Positions 1-5,806 of a stretch of 5,853 bases of DNA are shown here, in pieces. This DNA is from Hyphomicrobiales bacterium (GTDB lineage: Bacteria; Pseudomonadota; Alphaproteobacteria; Rhodobacterales; Rhodobacteraceae), in contig PWLT01000155.1 in the NCBI GenBank assembly GCA_003558415.1, forward strand, positions 1 to 5,853, given 5' to 3'. The notes under the pieces are model-generated. The model had not been told where the DNA came from. It did no database searches and saw only the letters and a list, made by a program, of their open reading frames with translations. Position 1 is the first letter of the stretch. Every line of letters begins with the position of its first letter. A program made the position numbers and the translations under genes.

Positions 1-393
1 CGGCTGAGCCGCGACGATCATGCCCGCATCGCGGCGGCCTTGGCGCGGGTCGGGCTGGAGGGGCTCGGCGCGCGCCGCCCGGCGCAGCTTTCGGGCGGGC
101 AGCAGGGGCGCGTGGCACTGGCGCGGGTGCTGCTTTCGGCGCGGCCGCTGCTGCTGCTCGACGAGCCTTTCGCGGCACTCGGCCCGGCGCTCAAGGCCGA
201 AATGCTGGCGTTGGTCGAGGAGATCGTGCGGGAAGAGGGCATCACGCTGCTGATGGTCACGCATGATCCGCGCGATGCCGAGGCGATCGCCGAGACGGTC
301 GTGGTGGTGGAGGGCGGACGCGCCGCGCCGCCGGTCGCGACGGCGGACCTCTTCGCCGACCCGCCGCCGGCGCTCAAGGCCTATCTGGGGTGA
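1..393 (+). CDS. thiQ: ABC transporter ATP-binding protein, ThiQ-like (3' part only)
   Basis: This is the C-terminal 130 residues of an ABC ATPase; the gene enters from the left edge, so the Walker A half is missing. Visible parts are the ABC signature LSGGQ (visible residues 30-34), Walker B LLLLDEP (50-56), a D-loop reading AALG and the switch histidine in LMVTHD (H88). The wording DEPFAALGPALKAEM and the short tail ending PALKAYLG match ThiQ, the ATPase that drives ThiBPQ uptake of thiamine and its phosphates at the inner membrane. The protein stops soon after the ATPase core with no extra regulatory domain, as ThiQ does. The D-loop has Gly where most ABC ATPases have Asp. The family (ABC ATPase) is certain; the thiamine substrate is inferred from the wording and could be checked by thiB/thiP to the left. 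The gene ends convergently with the acyltransferase gene. Confidence 0.85.
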   Translation, partial: RLSRDDHARIAAALARVGLEGLGARRPAQLSGGQQGRVALARVLLSARPLLLLDEPFAALGPALKAEMLALVEEIVREEGITLLMVTHDPRDAEAIAETVVVVEGGRAAPPVATADLFADPPPALKAYLG

Positions 394-396
394 GCG

Positions 397-449
397 GCCT
401 CGACGGGCAAAGGCGTGTCGGGGTCATCCGAATTCAGTCCGTTCGAGGC
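397..449 (+). terminator. bulged stem-loop just after the thiQ stop
   Basis: Bases 397-403 (GCCTCGA) pair with 443-449 (TCGAGGC). After one bulged T at 442, bases 404-408 pair with 437-441, including one G-T wobble, giving about 12 bp. A short TCGG/CCGA hairpin (418-421 with 428-431) sits in the loop. The stem starts 3 bases after the thiQ stop codon, which suits an end-of-gene structure, but no U-tract follows, so termination would be atypical. It may instead protect the mRNA 3' end. Confidence 0.4.
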
Positions 450-484
450 ACGACGGGGGCGCGCACGACCGAGGTGGGCGCGGA

Positions 485-537
485 ACGCGCCCGCCTGGGG
501 GGCGGGCGGGCGCGTCCCCGTCGCTGGCGCGACGGGG
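485..537. terminator. two abutting perfect GC-rich hairpins
   Basis: Hairpin A has a perfect 11-bp stem (485-495 with 505-515) and a G-rich 9-base loop. Hairpin B has a perfect 9-bp stem (516-524 with 529-537) and a 4-base TGGC loop. The last base of A touches the first base of B, so in RNA the two helices could stack end to end. They lie midway between convergent genes and fold equally well from either strand. A bidirectional transcription stop is the simplest reading, although no T-run follows on either side. Confidence 0.45.
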
Positions 538-602
538 CCCGTGACGCGAAGCGTATCGACCACAACACACCCTCCCTGTTCAGTCACCGGCCCGCGCCGA
601 CC

Positions 603-635
603 GTTACGCATGGGATGCCTGGGCAAGAGCGTAAC
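603..635. repeat. 7-bp inverted repeat
   Basis: GTTACGC at 603-609 is mirrored by GCGTAAC at 629-635 with 19 bases between. It lies 50-82 bases after the acyltransferase stop when read on the minus strand. A competing short hairpin (CCGCT at 635-639 with AGCGG at 643-647) overlaps its right edge. It may be part of the acyltransferase mRNA 3' end; no function can be assigned. Confidence 0.3.
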
Positions 636-684
636 CGCTGTGAGCGGCATCGATACCGCACGAGCGATCCCGTCCGGGGTGTCC

Positions 685-1569
685 TCACGCCCCTTTCCAG
701 CGGCCCAGCAGCCAATACCACTGATCGGGGTTGGCCCGGATGCGGGCCGACAGGCTGTCATTGAAGACCTGCGTCATCGTGTGGCTGTCGGTGTGGGGGA
801 TGGCCTCTTCGAACACGACATCGAAACTGCTGCCGTCGCCGGTGCGTATGCCATAGGCCGGGACCATCGGCAGATCGTATTTCAGCGCCAGCTGCGCCGC
901 GGCCAGCGATGTCAGCGCCGGCCGGCCGAGGAAGGGCAGGCGCATGCCTTCGGAATATTTCTCGTCCAGCAGGATCGCGATGAAGCCGCCGGAGCGCAGA
1001 TGGCGAACGAGCGCCTTCGTCCCGATGGTTCCGGTCTCCAGGATCGGCTTGCCGCCCGCTTCGATACCGGCCAGCAGCCGGCGCTGATAGTGCGGGTTGG
1101 TCTGCGGGCGATAGACGGCGCCGGTTTCCATGCCGCGGGCCTTGAGCACCGCACGCACCGCCTCCCATTGCCCGAAATGGCCGGAGACGATGATGGCGCC
1201 CTTCCCGGCCGTGCGCGCGGCCTCCAGTGCGGCGAGCCCGGGGCCGGAGGCGCTGAACTTGTCCCGCTGGGCCTGAAACTCGGCACAATGATAGATCTCG
1301 AACAGCGTCTGGCCCATGTTGCGGCCCATATCGCGGCTCAATAACGCCCTTTGGCTCCGCGGCATGGCCGGATAGACGCGAAGCAGTTCGCGCTCGAACC
1401 GGCGCCTTGCCGGGGGAAACCAGTGCATGACCCAGCCGATCGCCCTGCCCAGAGCGCGCGAACGCAACTCGAAGGCGCGCCCCCGCGTCAGGGTCAGCGC
1501 GGACAGCAGCGGTATGTACCGCAGATGATGCCAGGAGGAAATAAACCGTCGCGAGAGCATAGCCTTCAT
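685..1569 (-). CDS. lysophospholipid / lipid A-type acyltransferase (LpxL/HtrB-like)
   Basis: This 294-residue protein belongs to the bacterial lipid A acyltransferase superfamily, which moves acyl chains onto lipid A precursors or other lipids at the inner face of the inner membrane. The diagnostic HX4E catalytic motif is visible as SGHFGQWE (H131, E136). Further family features are the arginine-rich RRRFEREL segment near 56-62, the AILLDEKYSEG block near 198-208, PFLGRPA near 212-218, LPMVPAYGIR near 233-242, and the end DQWYWLLGRWK. The length is near that of LpxL/LpxM. The N-terminus has only a weak hydrophobic stretch (about 18-28) rather than a clear membrane anchor. The ATG at 1569 has GGGAG 7 bases upstream (minus strand, 1577-1581), which supports the start. 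HX4E rather than HX4D argues against a PlsC-type enzyme. Which acyl chain and acceptor it uses cannot be read from the sequence. It is probably transcribed alone. Confidence 0.85.
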   Translation of the reverse strand: MKAMLSRRFISSWHHLRYIPLLSALTLTRGRAFELRSRALGRAIGWVMHWFPPARRRFERELLRVYPAMPRSQRALLSRDMGRNMGQTLFEIYHCAEFQAQRDKFSASGPGLAALEAARTAGKGAIIVSGHFGQWEAVRAVLKARGMETGAVYRPQTNPHYQRRLLAGIEAGGKPILETGTIGTKALVRHLRSGGFIAILLDEKYSEGMRLPFLGRPALTSLAAAQLALKYDLPMVPAYGIRTGDGSSFDVVFEEAIPHTDSHTMTQVFNDSLSARIRANPDQWYWLLGRWKGA

Positions 1570-1701
1570 ATGGCCACTCCCGGTAGAATTACCAATGCAA
1601 AACCCGGCACTGGAAGGCGCCCGATCCCCGCAAGGCGCATTTCGTCCGATGTGAAGCAGAGGTGGAACAGGATACCTATCCGAGGCACCTGTACCACGAA
1701 G

Positions 1702-1749
1702 CGCGACACGGGATCGCGCAAGATCGCCCGCTGCGGGATCCTTGTCGCG
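1702..1749 (-). terminator. long imperfect stem-loop after the 114-residue gene
   Basis: Bases 1702-1708 (CGCGACA) pair with 1743-1749. After a bulged C at 1709 and a G-T wobble (1710 with 1742), GGATC at 1711-1715 pairs with GATCC at 1737-1741. After one mismatch, CGCA at 1717-1720 pairs with TGCG at 1732-1735, leaving an 11-base loop. The structure starts 22 bases after the stop codon at 1772 on the minus strand and is followed by CTTCGTGG, a poor U-tract. It is best read as the 3' end of that gene's mRNA, separating it from the acyltransferase gene. Confidence 0.45.
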
Positions 1750-1771
1750 TCCCGGCGCGTGCGCCTGAGGT

Positions 1772-2116
1772 TTAGGTTTCCTCGCCGTAATACGGCGTCG
1801 CCTGGGCCACGATCACCGCGTTTTCATCGCGGGCGCGTTGCATCAGGTTGGCCTCCTCGGTGTCGATCTCATGGCCTTCGGCGCGGCGTTCGGCCTCGCT
1901 CCCGTGGCCGGTCACGTCGAGCGGGTTGAGCCCGGCCTCGCGAAGTACCGCCACCGTTTCGCGCACGGCTTCGGCCTCGTCTCGCGCGGAGGCGTAGCAG
2001 ATCATCGCGCCGCCCGTGGCGCCTTCGGGCAGGCCGTCGCCGGGGCGTCGGCCGAGTTCAACCACCAGCGTATAGACCTGCGGGGCGTTCTCGGGCTGTC
2101 GGGGTTCGCTGGACAT
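1772..2116 (-). CDS. conserved-looking protein of unknown function, 114 residues
   Basis: I do not recognise a named family. The protein starts with a polar tail (1-13), then a likely beta strand YTLVVELG (15-22), a Gly/Pro loop, a second strand AMICYASA (37-44), an acidic helix RDEAEAVRETVAVLREAG (45-62), then LNPLDVTGHGS (63-73), a charged Glu-rich segment (74-89) and a closing strand VIVAQATPYY (101-110). There is no signal peptide or membrane segment, so it is probably a small cytoplasmic alpha/beta protein. Codon use matches the neighbours, and I have the impression of similar proteins in Rhodobacterales, but I cannot confirm that here. The start at 2116 has GGAG 9 bases upstream (2126-2129). 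A second in-frame ATG at 2152 would add 12 Pro-rich residues but has no comparable ribosome site. It is divergent from the hydrolase gene and shares a 119-bp spacer with it. Confidence 0.75.
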   Translation of the reverse strand: MSSEPRQPENAPQVYTLVVELGRRPGDGLPEGATGGAMICYASARDEAEAVRETVAVLREAGLNPLDVTGHGSEAERRAEGHEIDTEEANLMQRARDENAVIVAQATPYYGEET

Positions 2117-2235
2117 GGGTGCGGGCTCCGGTCGGGGCTGTGGGGCGATCATGCAGGGATCACCGCCGCCTGCAAGCCCCACCGCTTGCCAGCGCCCGCC
2201 GTGATCGTCATGCTGGCGCGCCGGGAGGGCTGCGC
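2117..2235. promoter_or_regulatory. divergent promoter region (weak candidates)
   Basis: Both flanking genes must start transcription in or near these 119 bases unless served from elsewhere. For the plus strand, TTGCCA at 2186-2191 and CATGCT at 2209-2214 are 17 bases apart, which would give a leader of about 15 bases carrying the hydrolase ribosome site. For the minus strand, TTGCAG (2170-2175) and CATGAT (2148-2153) are 16 bases apart. That placement would put the minus-strand -10 over the alternative ATG at 2152 and so favour the start at 2116. All four boxes are poor matches to sigma-70 consensus, so the sites are tentative. Confidence 0.2.
2223..2229 (+). promoter_or_regulatory. ribosome binding site that fixes the hydrolase start
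   Basis: GGGAGGG lies 6 bases before the ATG at 2236 and is a near-perfect Shine-Dalgarno match. It rules out the longer in-frame opening from 2119, which would add 39 Arg/Ala/Pro-rich residues unlike any membrane anchor and would overlap the divergent promoter region. Confidence 0.85.
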
Positions 2236-3120
2236 ATGTTCGCGGTGATCTGGAAGACGGCGGCGGTTCTGGTGGGCATGGCCGCGCTTTATGTCGCCTT
2301 TGTCGCGCTGATGCAGGACCGGATGCTGTTTCCGCGCTGGGCGGTGACGGGGCAGGGACTACCGCTGCGCGACGATGCCGAGCATCTGAGGCTGGATTTG
2401 CCCGGTGGCGATGTGCTTGCCGGACTGCGCCTGCCCGCACGGCTGCCCGGCGGCGACGAGCGTGCGGTGTTGCTGGGTTTTGGCGGAAACGCCTGGCATG
2501 CGCACGCGCTGGCGATGCATCTGTGCGAGCTGTTTCCAGCGCGCGATGTCGTCGCTTTCCATTATCGCGGTTACGGCCCCAGCACCGGGCGGCCGAGCGC
2601 CGCCGCGCTCAACGCCGATGCGCTGGCGATATATGACGAGCTGCGCGCGCGCCGCCCCGATCAGCCCATCGTCGGCGTGGGGCTGAGCATCGGCGCGGGT
2701 CCCGCCGCTTATCTCGCCGCGCGGCGCGATGTGGCGGGGCTGATCCTGGTCACGCCTTTCGACACGCTGGAGGCGCTGGCGCGCACACATTTCCCTTATC
2801 TGCCGGTGCGCACCTTCCTGCGACACGAGATGGACGTGGAGGGCGACCTTTCCCGCTTTGACGGACCGGTGGCGACCATCGCGGCCGAGTTCGACACCAT
2901 CGTGCCGCCCGCGCGCACGCAGGCTTTGCGCCAGGCGGTGCGGCGGCCGGTCTTCGATGCGGTGATCGCGGGGACGGGCCACAACGAGATCTACCACCGG
3001 AGCGATTATGTCGCCGCCATGCGCGAGGCGCTCGCCGCGCTTGATGCCGACCCTGCGCATATGGAACGGCCCCGCGCGGAAACCGGCGGGGCCGTAAGCG
3101 ATTGCGGGCCGTCATCCTGA
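2236..3120 (+). CDS. membrane-anchored alpha/beta hydrolase, Bem46/ABHD13-like
   Basis: This 294-residue protein has one N-terminal hydrophobic segment (about 5-26) followed by QDRMLFPRW, the usual opening of Bem46/ABHD13-like hydrolases, then an alpha/beta hydrolase core. The oxyanion-side turn GFGGNA is at 81-86 and HYRGYGPSTGRPS at 109-121 is the typical strand-loop. The nucleophile elbow is GLSIG with Ser151, the acid is probably Asp220 in EFDTIVPP and the base is His249 in GTGHNEIY. A Ser-Asp-His triad is therefore complete and the enzyme is probably an active serine hydrolase (esterase, thioesterase or peptidase) tethered to the inner membrane. The substrate is unknown. The conserved core ends near MREALAALD (262-270); the last 24 residues, rich in Pro, Gly and Ser, are encoded across a terminator-like hairpin at 3066-3095 and look non-functional. 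The gene ends 15 bases from the convergent pnp stop. Confidence 0.85.
   Translation: MFAVIWKTAAVLVGMAALYVAFVALMQDRMLFPRWAVTGQGLPLRDDAEHLRLDLPGGDVLAGLRLPARLPGGDERAVLLGFGGNAWHAHALAMHLCELFPARDVVAFHYRGYGPSTGRPSAAALNADALAIYDELRARRPDQPIVGVGLSIGAGPAAYLAARRDVAGLILVTPFDTLEALARTHFPYLPVRTFLRHEMDVEGDLSRFDGPVATIAAEFDTIVPPARTQALRQAVRRPVFDAVIAGTGHNEIYHRSDYVAAMREALAALDADPAHMERPRAETGGAVSDCGPSS
3066..3095. terminator. perfect 10-bp hairpin at the hydrolase/pnp convergence
   Basis: ACGGCCCCGC at 3066-3075 pairs perfectly with GCGGGGCCGT at 3086-3095. Inside, after a bulged G at 3076, CGG (3077-3079) pairs with CCG (3083-3085) around an AAA loop. It starts 41 bases after the pnp stop on the minus strand and lies within the last codons of the hydrolase gene on the plus strand. 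Being symmetric it could end both transcripts. Neither side has a strong T-run (minus strand continues TTCCATATG). GC-rich stems with GGAAACC-type loops are the form I would expect for a terminator in this kind of genome. Confidence 0.6.
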
Positions 3121-3146
3121 GGCCCGAAGGGGCGATCAGGCCTCGG
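3117..3146. repeat. inverted repeat spanning both convergent stop codons
   Basis: GAGGCC at 3119-3124 pairs with GGCCTC at 3139-3144, extended by a T-G wobble and a C-G pair to 8 bp, with a 14-base loop. It contains the TGA of the hydrolase gene and the TGA of pnp. It could be a second, weaker end-of-transcript structure in addition to the hairpin at 3066-3095. Confidence 0.3.
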
Positions 3147-5256
3147 CGGTTTCCGCGCCGGTCTGCTGGTCGATGCCCTTCATCGTCAGGCGGACCTTGC
3201 CGCGATCGTCGAAGCCCAGCAGCTTGACCTTCACCTCCTGGCCCTCGGTGAGCACGTCGGAGGGGTGGTTGAGGCGGCGGTCGGCGATCTGGCTGACATG
3301 CACCAGCCCGTCACGCTTGCCGAAGAAGTTCACGAAGGCGCCGAAATCGACGATCTTCACGACCTTGCCGGTATAGACCTGCCCGACCTCGGGTTCGGCC
3401 ACGATGGCGTGGATCATGCCGCGCGCCTTCTCGATCGCGGCCGCATCGTTCGAGGCGATCTTGATGGGCCCATCATCGTTGATGTCCACCTTGGCGCCGG
3501 AGACCTCGACGATCTCGCGGATCACCTTGCCGCCGGTGCCGATCACTTCGCGGATCTTGTCGGAGGGCACGTTCATGGTCTCGATCTTGGGCGCATATTG
3601 CGAGAAGCCCTGCGGCGCGGCGAGCGCCTGGTTCATCTCGCCCAGGATGTGCAGGCGCCCGGCCTTGGCCTGCTCCAGCGCCTGAGCCATGATCTCCGGC
3701 GTGATGCCGGTCACCTTGATGTCCATCTGCAGCGAGGTGATGCCCGCTTCGGTGCCCGCGACCTTGAAATCCATGTCGCCCAGGTGATCCTCGTCGCCGA
3801 GAATGTCGGAGAGCACCGCCCAGCGGCCGTCCTCCTCCATGATCAGTCCCATCGCGACACCGGCCACTGGCGCCTTGAGCGGCACACCCGCATCCATCAT
3901 CGACAGCGAGGCACCGCAGACCGTGGCCATCGAGGAGGAGCCGTTGGATTCGGTGATCTCGGAGACGACGCGGATCGTGTAGGGGAAATCCGTGGCCGCC
4001 GGCAGAACCGCCTGCAATGCGCGCCACGCCAGCTTGCCGTGGCCGATCTCGCGGCGTCCCGGCGGGCCGAAGCGGCCGACCTCGCCCACCGAATAGGGCG
4101 GGAAGTTGTAGTGCAGCATGAAATTGGCGCGCGAGTGGCTGTGCAGCGCGTCGATGATTTGCTCGTCCTCGCCGGTGCCCAGGGTCGAGATTACCAGCGC
4201 CTGGGTCTCGCCACGGGTGAACAGCGCCGAGCCATGCGTGCGCGGCAGCACACCGACCTCGGAGACGATCGGGCGGATCGTGGCATGGTCGCGCCCGTCG
4301 ATGCGCGCGCCGCCGCCGATGATGTCGCCGCGCAGGATGGTCGATTCGAGCTTCTTGAAGGCCGCGCCGAGATTCTCGTCCTCGGCCTCCTCCTCGGAAA
4401 GCTGCGCGCGTATCGCCTCGCGCGCCGCCTCGATTGCCGCGGTGCGCTCCTGCTTGTCGGTGATTGCGAAGGCTGCGCGCATCTGCGTCTCGCCCAGGCT
4501 CTTCACCCGATCATAGAGCGCGCCGTATTCGGGCGGCTGGTAATCGAAGGGCTCCTTCGCGGCCTCTTCGGCCAGGTCGATGATCAGGTCGATCACCGGC
4601 TTGATGGCCTCATGGCCGAACTTCACCGCGCCCAGCATCTCCTCTTCGGAGAGCTCATAAGCCTCCGATTCGACCATCATGACCGCGTCCTTGGTGCCGG
4701 CGACGACCAGGTCCAGGCGCTGCTCGGTATTCTCGCGCAGCTTGTGCATGTCCTCAACTTCGGGGTTGAGGATGTATTCGCCATCGGCATAGCCCACGCG
4801 CGCCGCCCCGATCGGACCCATGAAGGGCACGCCCGAGATGGTCAGCGCCGCCGAGGCGGCGATCATCGCCACCATGTCGGGCTCGTTGACCAGATCGTGG
4901 CTGAGCACGGTGCAGATGACCATGACTTCGTGGTTGAAGCCCTTGACGAAGAGCGGCCGGATGGGCCGGTCGATCAGCCGCGAGGTCAGCGTTTCCTTTT
5001 CCGAGGGGCGCGCCTCGCGCTTGAAGAAGCCGCCGGGCACCTTGCCGGCGGCATAATAGCGTTCCTGATAGTGGACCGTGAGGGGCAGGAAATCCATTCC
5101 CGGCTTGGCCTGTTTGGCGAAGGTCACATTGGCCATGACGCTGGTTTCCCCCAGCGTGGCAATGACCGAACCATCAGCCTGGCGGGCAACCTTGCCCGTC
5201 TCGAGGGTGAGCGTCTCCTCACCCCATTGCATCGATTTCGTCGTTACCTTGAACAT
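3136..5256 (-). CDS. pnp: polyribonucleotide nucleotidyltransferase (PNPase)
   Basis: PNPase degrades RNA from the 3' end using phosphate, releasing nucleoside diphosphates, and is a core part of bacterial mRNA decay and RNA quality control in the cytoplasm. The 706-residue length is normal. The domains are complete: first RNase PH-like domain from about residue 10 with the [14 protein letters not shown] block here [11 protein letters not shown] (55-65) and [13 protein letters not shown] (91-103); an all-helical linker (about 240-310); the second, catalytic RNase PH-like domain with [15 protein letters not shown] (400-414), ESNGSSSMA (436-444) and [12 protein letters not shown] (487-498), whose D488 and D494 correspond to the metal-binding aspartates. 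A KH domain follows, with the loop IGTGGK (572-577), then an S1 RNA-binding domain (about 624-692) containing [20 protein letters not shown]. The start at 5256 has AGGAA 5 bases upstream and gives the usual N-terminus [14 protein letters not shown]. It lies downstream of rpsO, as in many bacteria. Confidence 0.98.
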   Translation of the reverse strand: MFKVTTKSMQWGEETLTLETGKVARQADGSVIATLGETSVMANVTFAKQAKPGMDFLPLTVHYQERYYAAGKVPGGFFKREARPSEKETLTSRLIDRPIRPLFVKGFNHEVMVICTVLSHDLVNEPDMVAMIAASAALTISGVPFMGPIGAARVGYADGEYILNPEVEDMHKLRENTEQRLDLVVAGTKDAVMMVESEAYELSEEEMLGAVKFGHEAIKPVIDLIIDLAEEAAKEPFDYQPPEYGALYDRVKSLGETQMRAAFAITDKQERTAAIEAAREAIRAQLSEEEAEDENLGAAFKKLESTILRGDIIGGGARIDGRDHATIRPIVSEVGVLPRTHGSALFTRGETQALVISTLGTGEDEQIIDALHSHSRANFMLHYNFPPYSVGEVGRFGPPGRREIGHGKLAWRALQAVLPAATDFPYTIRVVSEITESNGSSSMATVCGASLSMMDAGVPLKAPVAGVAMGLIMEEDGRWAVLSDILGDEDHLGDMDFKVAGTEAGITSLQMDIKVTGITPEIMAQALEQAKAGRLHILGEMNQALAAPQGFSQYAPKIETMNVPSDKIREVIGTGGKVIREIVEVSGAKVDINDDGPIKIASNDAAAIEKARGMIHAIVAEPEVGQVYTGKVVKIVDFGAFVNFFGKRDGLVHVSQIADRRLNHPSDVLTEGQEVKVKLLGFDDRGKVRLTMKGIDQQTGAETAEA

Positions 5257-5261
5257 CTCGT

Positions 5262-5266
5262 TTCCT
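5262..5266 (-). promoter_or_regulatory. ribosome binding site that fixes the pnp start
   Basis: On the minus strand AGGAA lies 5 bases before the ATG at 5256. The frame stays open upstream to an ATG at 5346, but the 30 extra residues would be Arg/Pro-rich and unlike any PNPase N-terminus, so the site and the family both support 5256. Confidence 0.75.
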
Positions 5267-5305
5267 GAGTCTGGCCGAGGGACCCTCCCCCGACCCGGGT
5301 TGCGT

Positions 5306-5323
5306 ACGGGCCGCTTTGCCCGT
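5306..5323 (-). promoter_or_regulatory. hairpin in the pnp leader
   Basis: ACGGGC at 5306-5311 pairs with GCCCGT at 5318-5323 around a 6-base loop, extended by a T-G wobble. It sits 50-67 bases before the pnp start. In E. coli the pnp leader forms a stem cut by RNase III and used by PNPase to control its own synthesis; this element is in the right place for an analogue, but the sequence alone does not show that role. Confidence 0.3.
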
Positions 5324-5346
5324 GGCCTCGGTTGCGGTCTTTCCAT

Positions 5347-5378
5347 CCTGCTCGCCCCGTGAGGCCCGGCGGGGCAGG
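5347..5378 (-). promoter_or_regulatory. second hairpin in the rpsO-pnp spacer
   Basis: CCTGC at 5347-5351 can pair with GCAGG at 5374-5378, continuing after a bulge with C-G pairs between the run at 5355-5358 and the G run at 5371-5373. An alternative pairing of GCCCCG (5354-5359) with CGGGGC (5370-5375) gives a clean 6-bp stem. Either way a stable stem is expected in the upper part of the pnp leader. Confidence 0.3.
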
Positions 5379-5430
5379 CTGCGGACGTCGCGGCGCCTTG
5401 ACCTTGTCTGGCACCTTGATCTGAAAGCGA

Positions 5431-5460
5431 CGCGCCCCCGAAAACATCTCCGGGGGCGCG
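5431..5460 (-). terminator. strong hairpin directly after rpsO (terminator or attenuator)
   Basis: CGCGCCCCCG at 5431-5440 pairs perfectly with CGGGGGCGCG at 5451-5460 around a 10-base loop. The stem begins 10 bases after the rpsO stop codon on the minus strand and is followed by TCGCTTTCAG, which is only partly T-rich. A leaky terminator at this place is known from E. coli rpsO-pnp, where some transcripts continue into pnp. The same arrangement is likely here, so pnp may receive both read-through transcripts and its own. Confidence 0.65.
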
Positions 5461-5470
5461 GCGGTATCTG

Positions 5471-5740
5471 TCAGCGGCGGATGCCGAGGCGGGAGATGAG
5501 GGAGCGATAGCGCTCCTCGTTCTTCCCGCGCAGATAATCCAGCAGCTTGCGGCGCTGGGCCACCATCATCAGCAGCCCGCGGCGCGAATGGTTGTCCTTC
5601 TTGTGGGACTTGAAGTGTTCGGTCAGCGCGGTGATCCGCTTGGTGAGGATCGCGACCTGCACTTCGGGCGAACCGGTGTCGCCCTCCTTGGTGGCGAAGT
5701 CCTTGATGACCTGCGCCTTCTCTTCAACGGTAATCGACAT
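5471..5740 (-). CDS. rpsO: 30S ribosomal protein S15
   Basis: S15 is a primary binding protein of the small ribosomal subunit: it binds the central domain of 16S rRNA and starts platform assembly. The 89-residue length is exact for the family. Family signatures are GDTGSPEVQ (20-28), [19 protein letters not shown] (39-57), which holds the RNA-binding loop, the helix RRKLLDYL (63-70), and the end RLGIRR. The ATG at 5740 gives the normal N-terminus [10 protein letters not shown]. An in-frame ATG five codons upstream, at 5755, is rejected because AAGGAG (5747-5752) would then fall inside the coding region, while it sits 6 bases before 5740. The gene is followed by a strong hairpin and then pnp on the same strand. 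Confidence 0.98.
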   Translation of the reverse strand: MSITVEEKAQVIKDFATKEGDTGSPEVQVAILTKRITALTEHFKSHKKDNHSRRGLLMMVAQRRKLLDYLRGKNEERYRSLISRLGIRR

Positions 5741-5746
5741 CGGGGT

Positions 5747-5752
5747 CTCCTT
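5747..5752 (-). promoter_or_regulatory. ribosome binding site of rpsO
   Basis: AAGGAG on the minus strand, 6 bases before the ATG at 5740, is a near-consensus Shine-Dalgarno sequence, as expected for a highly translated ribosomal protein gene. It decides the start against the upstream in-frame ATG at 5755. Confidence 0.85.
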
Positions 5753-5806
5753 CACGATTCATTGCACAAGCCGGGATGTCGTCCAGCAGGGCACACAGAG
5801 ATTGCG

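Larger units (their letters stand above)
394..684. other. gene-free convergent spacer rich in hairpins
   Basis: No credible coding region lies in these 291 bases between the convergent thiQ and acyltransferase genes. The stretch is packed with inverted repeats: a bulged stem at 397-449, an 11-bp stem at 485-515, a 9-bp stem starting at the very next base (516-537), a small ACGC/GCGT triloop at 544-554 and a 7-bp inverted repeat at 603-635. None is followed by a clear T-run on either strand. The spacer probably ends transcription from both sides. A structured RNA cannot be excluded from sequence alone. Confidence 0.7.

Noticed and set aside
394..450. Possible tRNA, because of GTTCGAGGC at 441-449, which resembles a T-arm
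   Set aside because: No acceptor stem, anticodon arm or D-arm can be fitted around it; the motif is one side of the stem at 397-449.
381..566. Minus-strand frame beginning at a GTG with a GGGAGG-like site upstream
   Set aside because: The product is a Pro/Arg/Ala-rich string running across the hairpins and into the end of thiQ. The apparent ribosome site is probably chance in G-rich sequence.
415..1344. A 309-residue open frame on the plus strand covering the hairpin spacer and the acyltransferase gene
   Set aside because: It lies antisense to a clear acyltransferase and crosses several strong hairpins. The translation has low complexity and no recognisable motif.
1566..1720. Small minus-strand open frame ending in ATATGA, overlapping the acyltransferase start by four bases
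   Set aside because: The ATGA overlap is tempting for an operon, but the frame has no ribosome site, uses codons such as ATA, CTA and GGT unlike the neighbours, and crosses the end structure at 1702-1749.
2119..2235. N-terminal extension of the hydrolase from 2119
   Set aside because: The 39 extra residues are Arg/Ala-rich and would precede the membrane anchor, and a near-perfect ribosome site sits just before the ATG at 2236.
3265..5268. A very long open frame on the plus strand opposite pnp
   Set aside because: It mirrors the codon structure of pnp. Its product is His/Asp/Arg/Gly-rich with no domain pattern, as expected for the antisense of a high-G+C gene, and pnp on the other strand is beyond doubt.
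5257..5346. 30-residue N-terminal extension of PNPase
   Set aside because: The extension is Arg/Pro-rich and absent from the family, and the ribosome site and usual N-terminus place the start at 5256.
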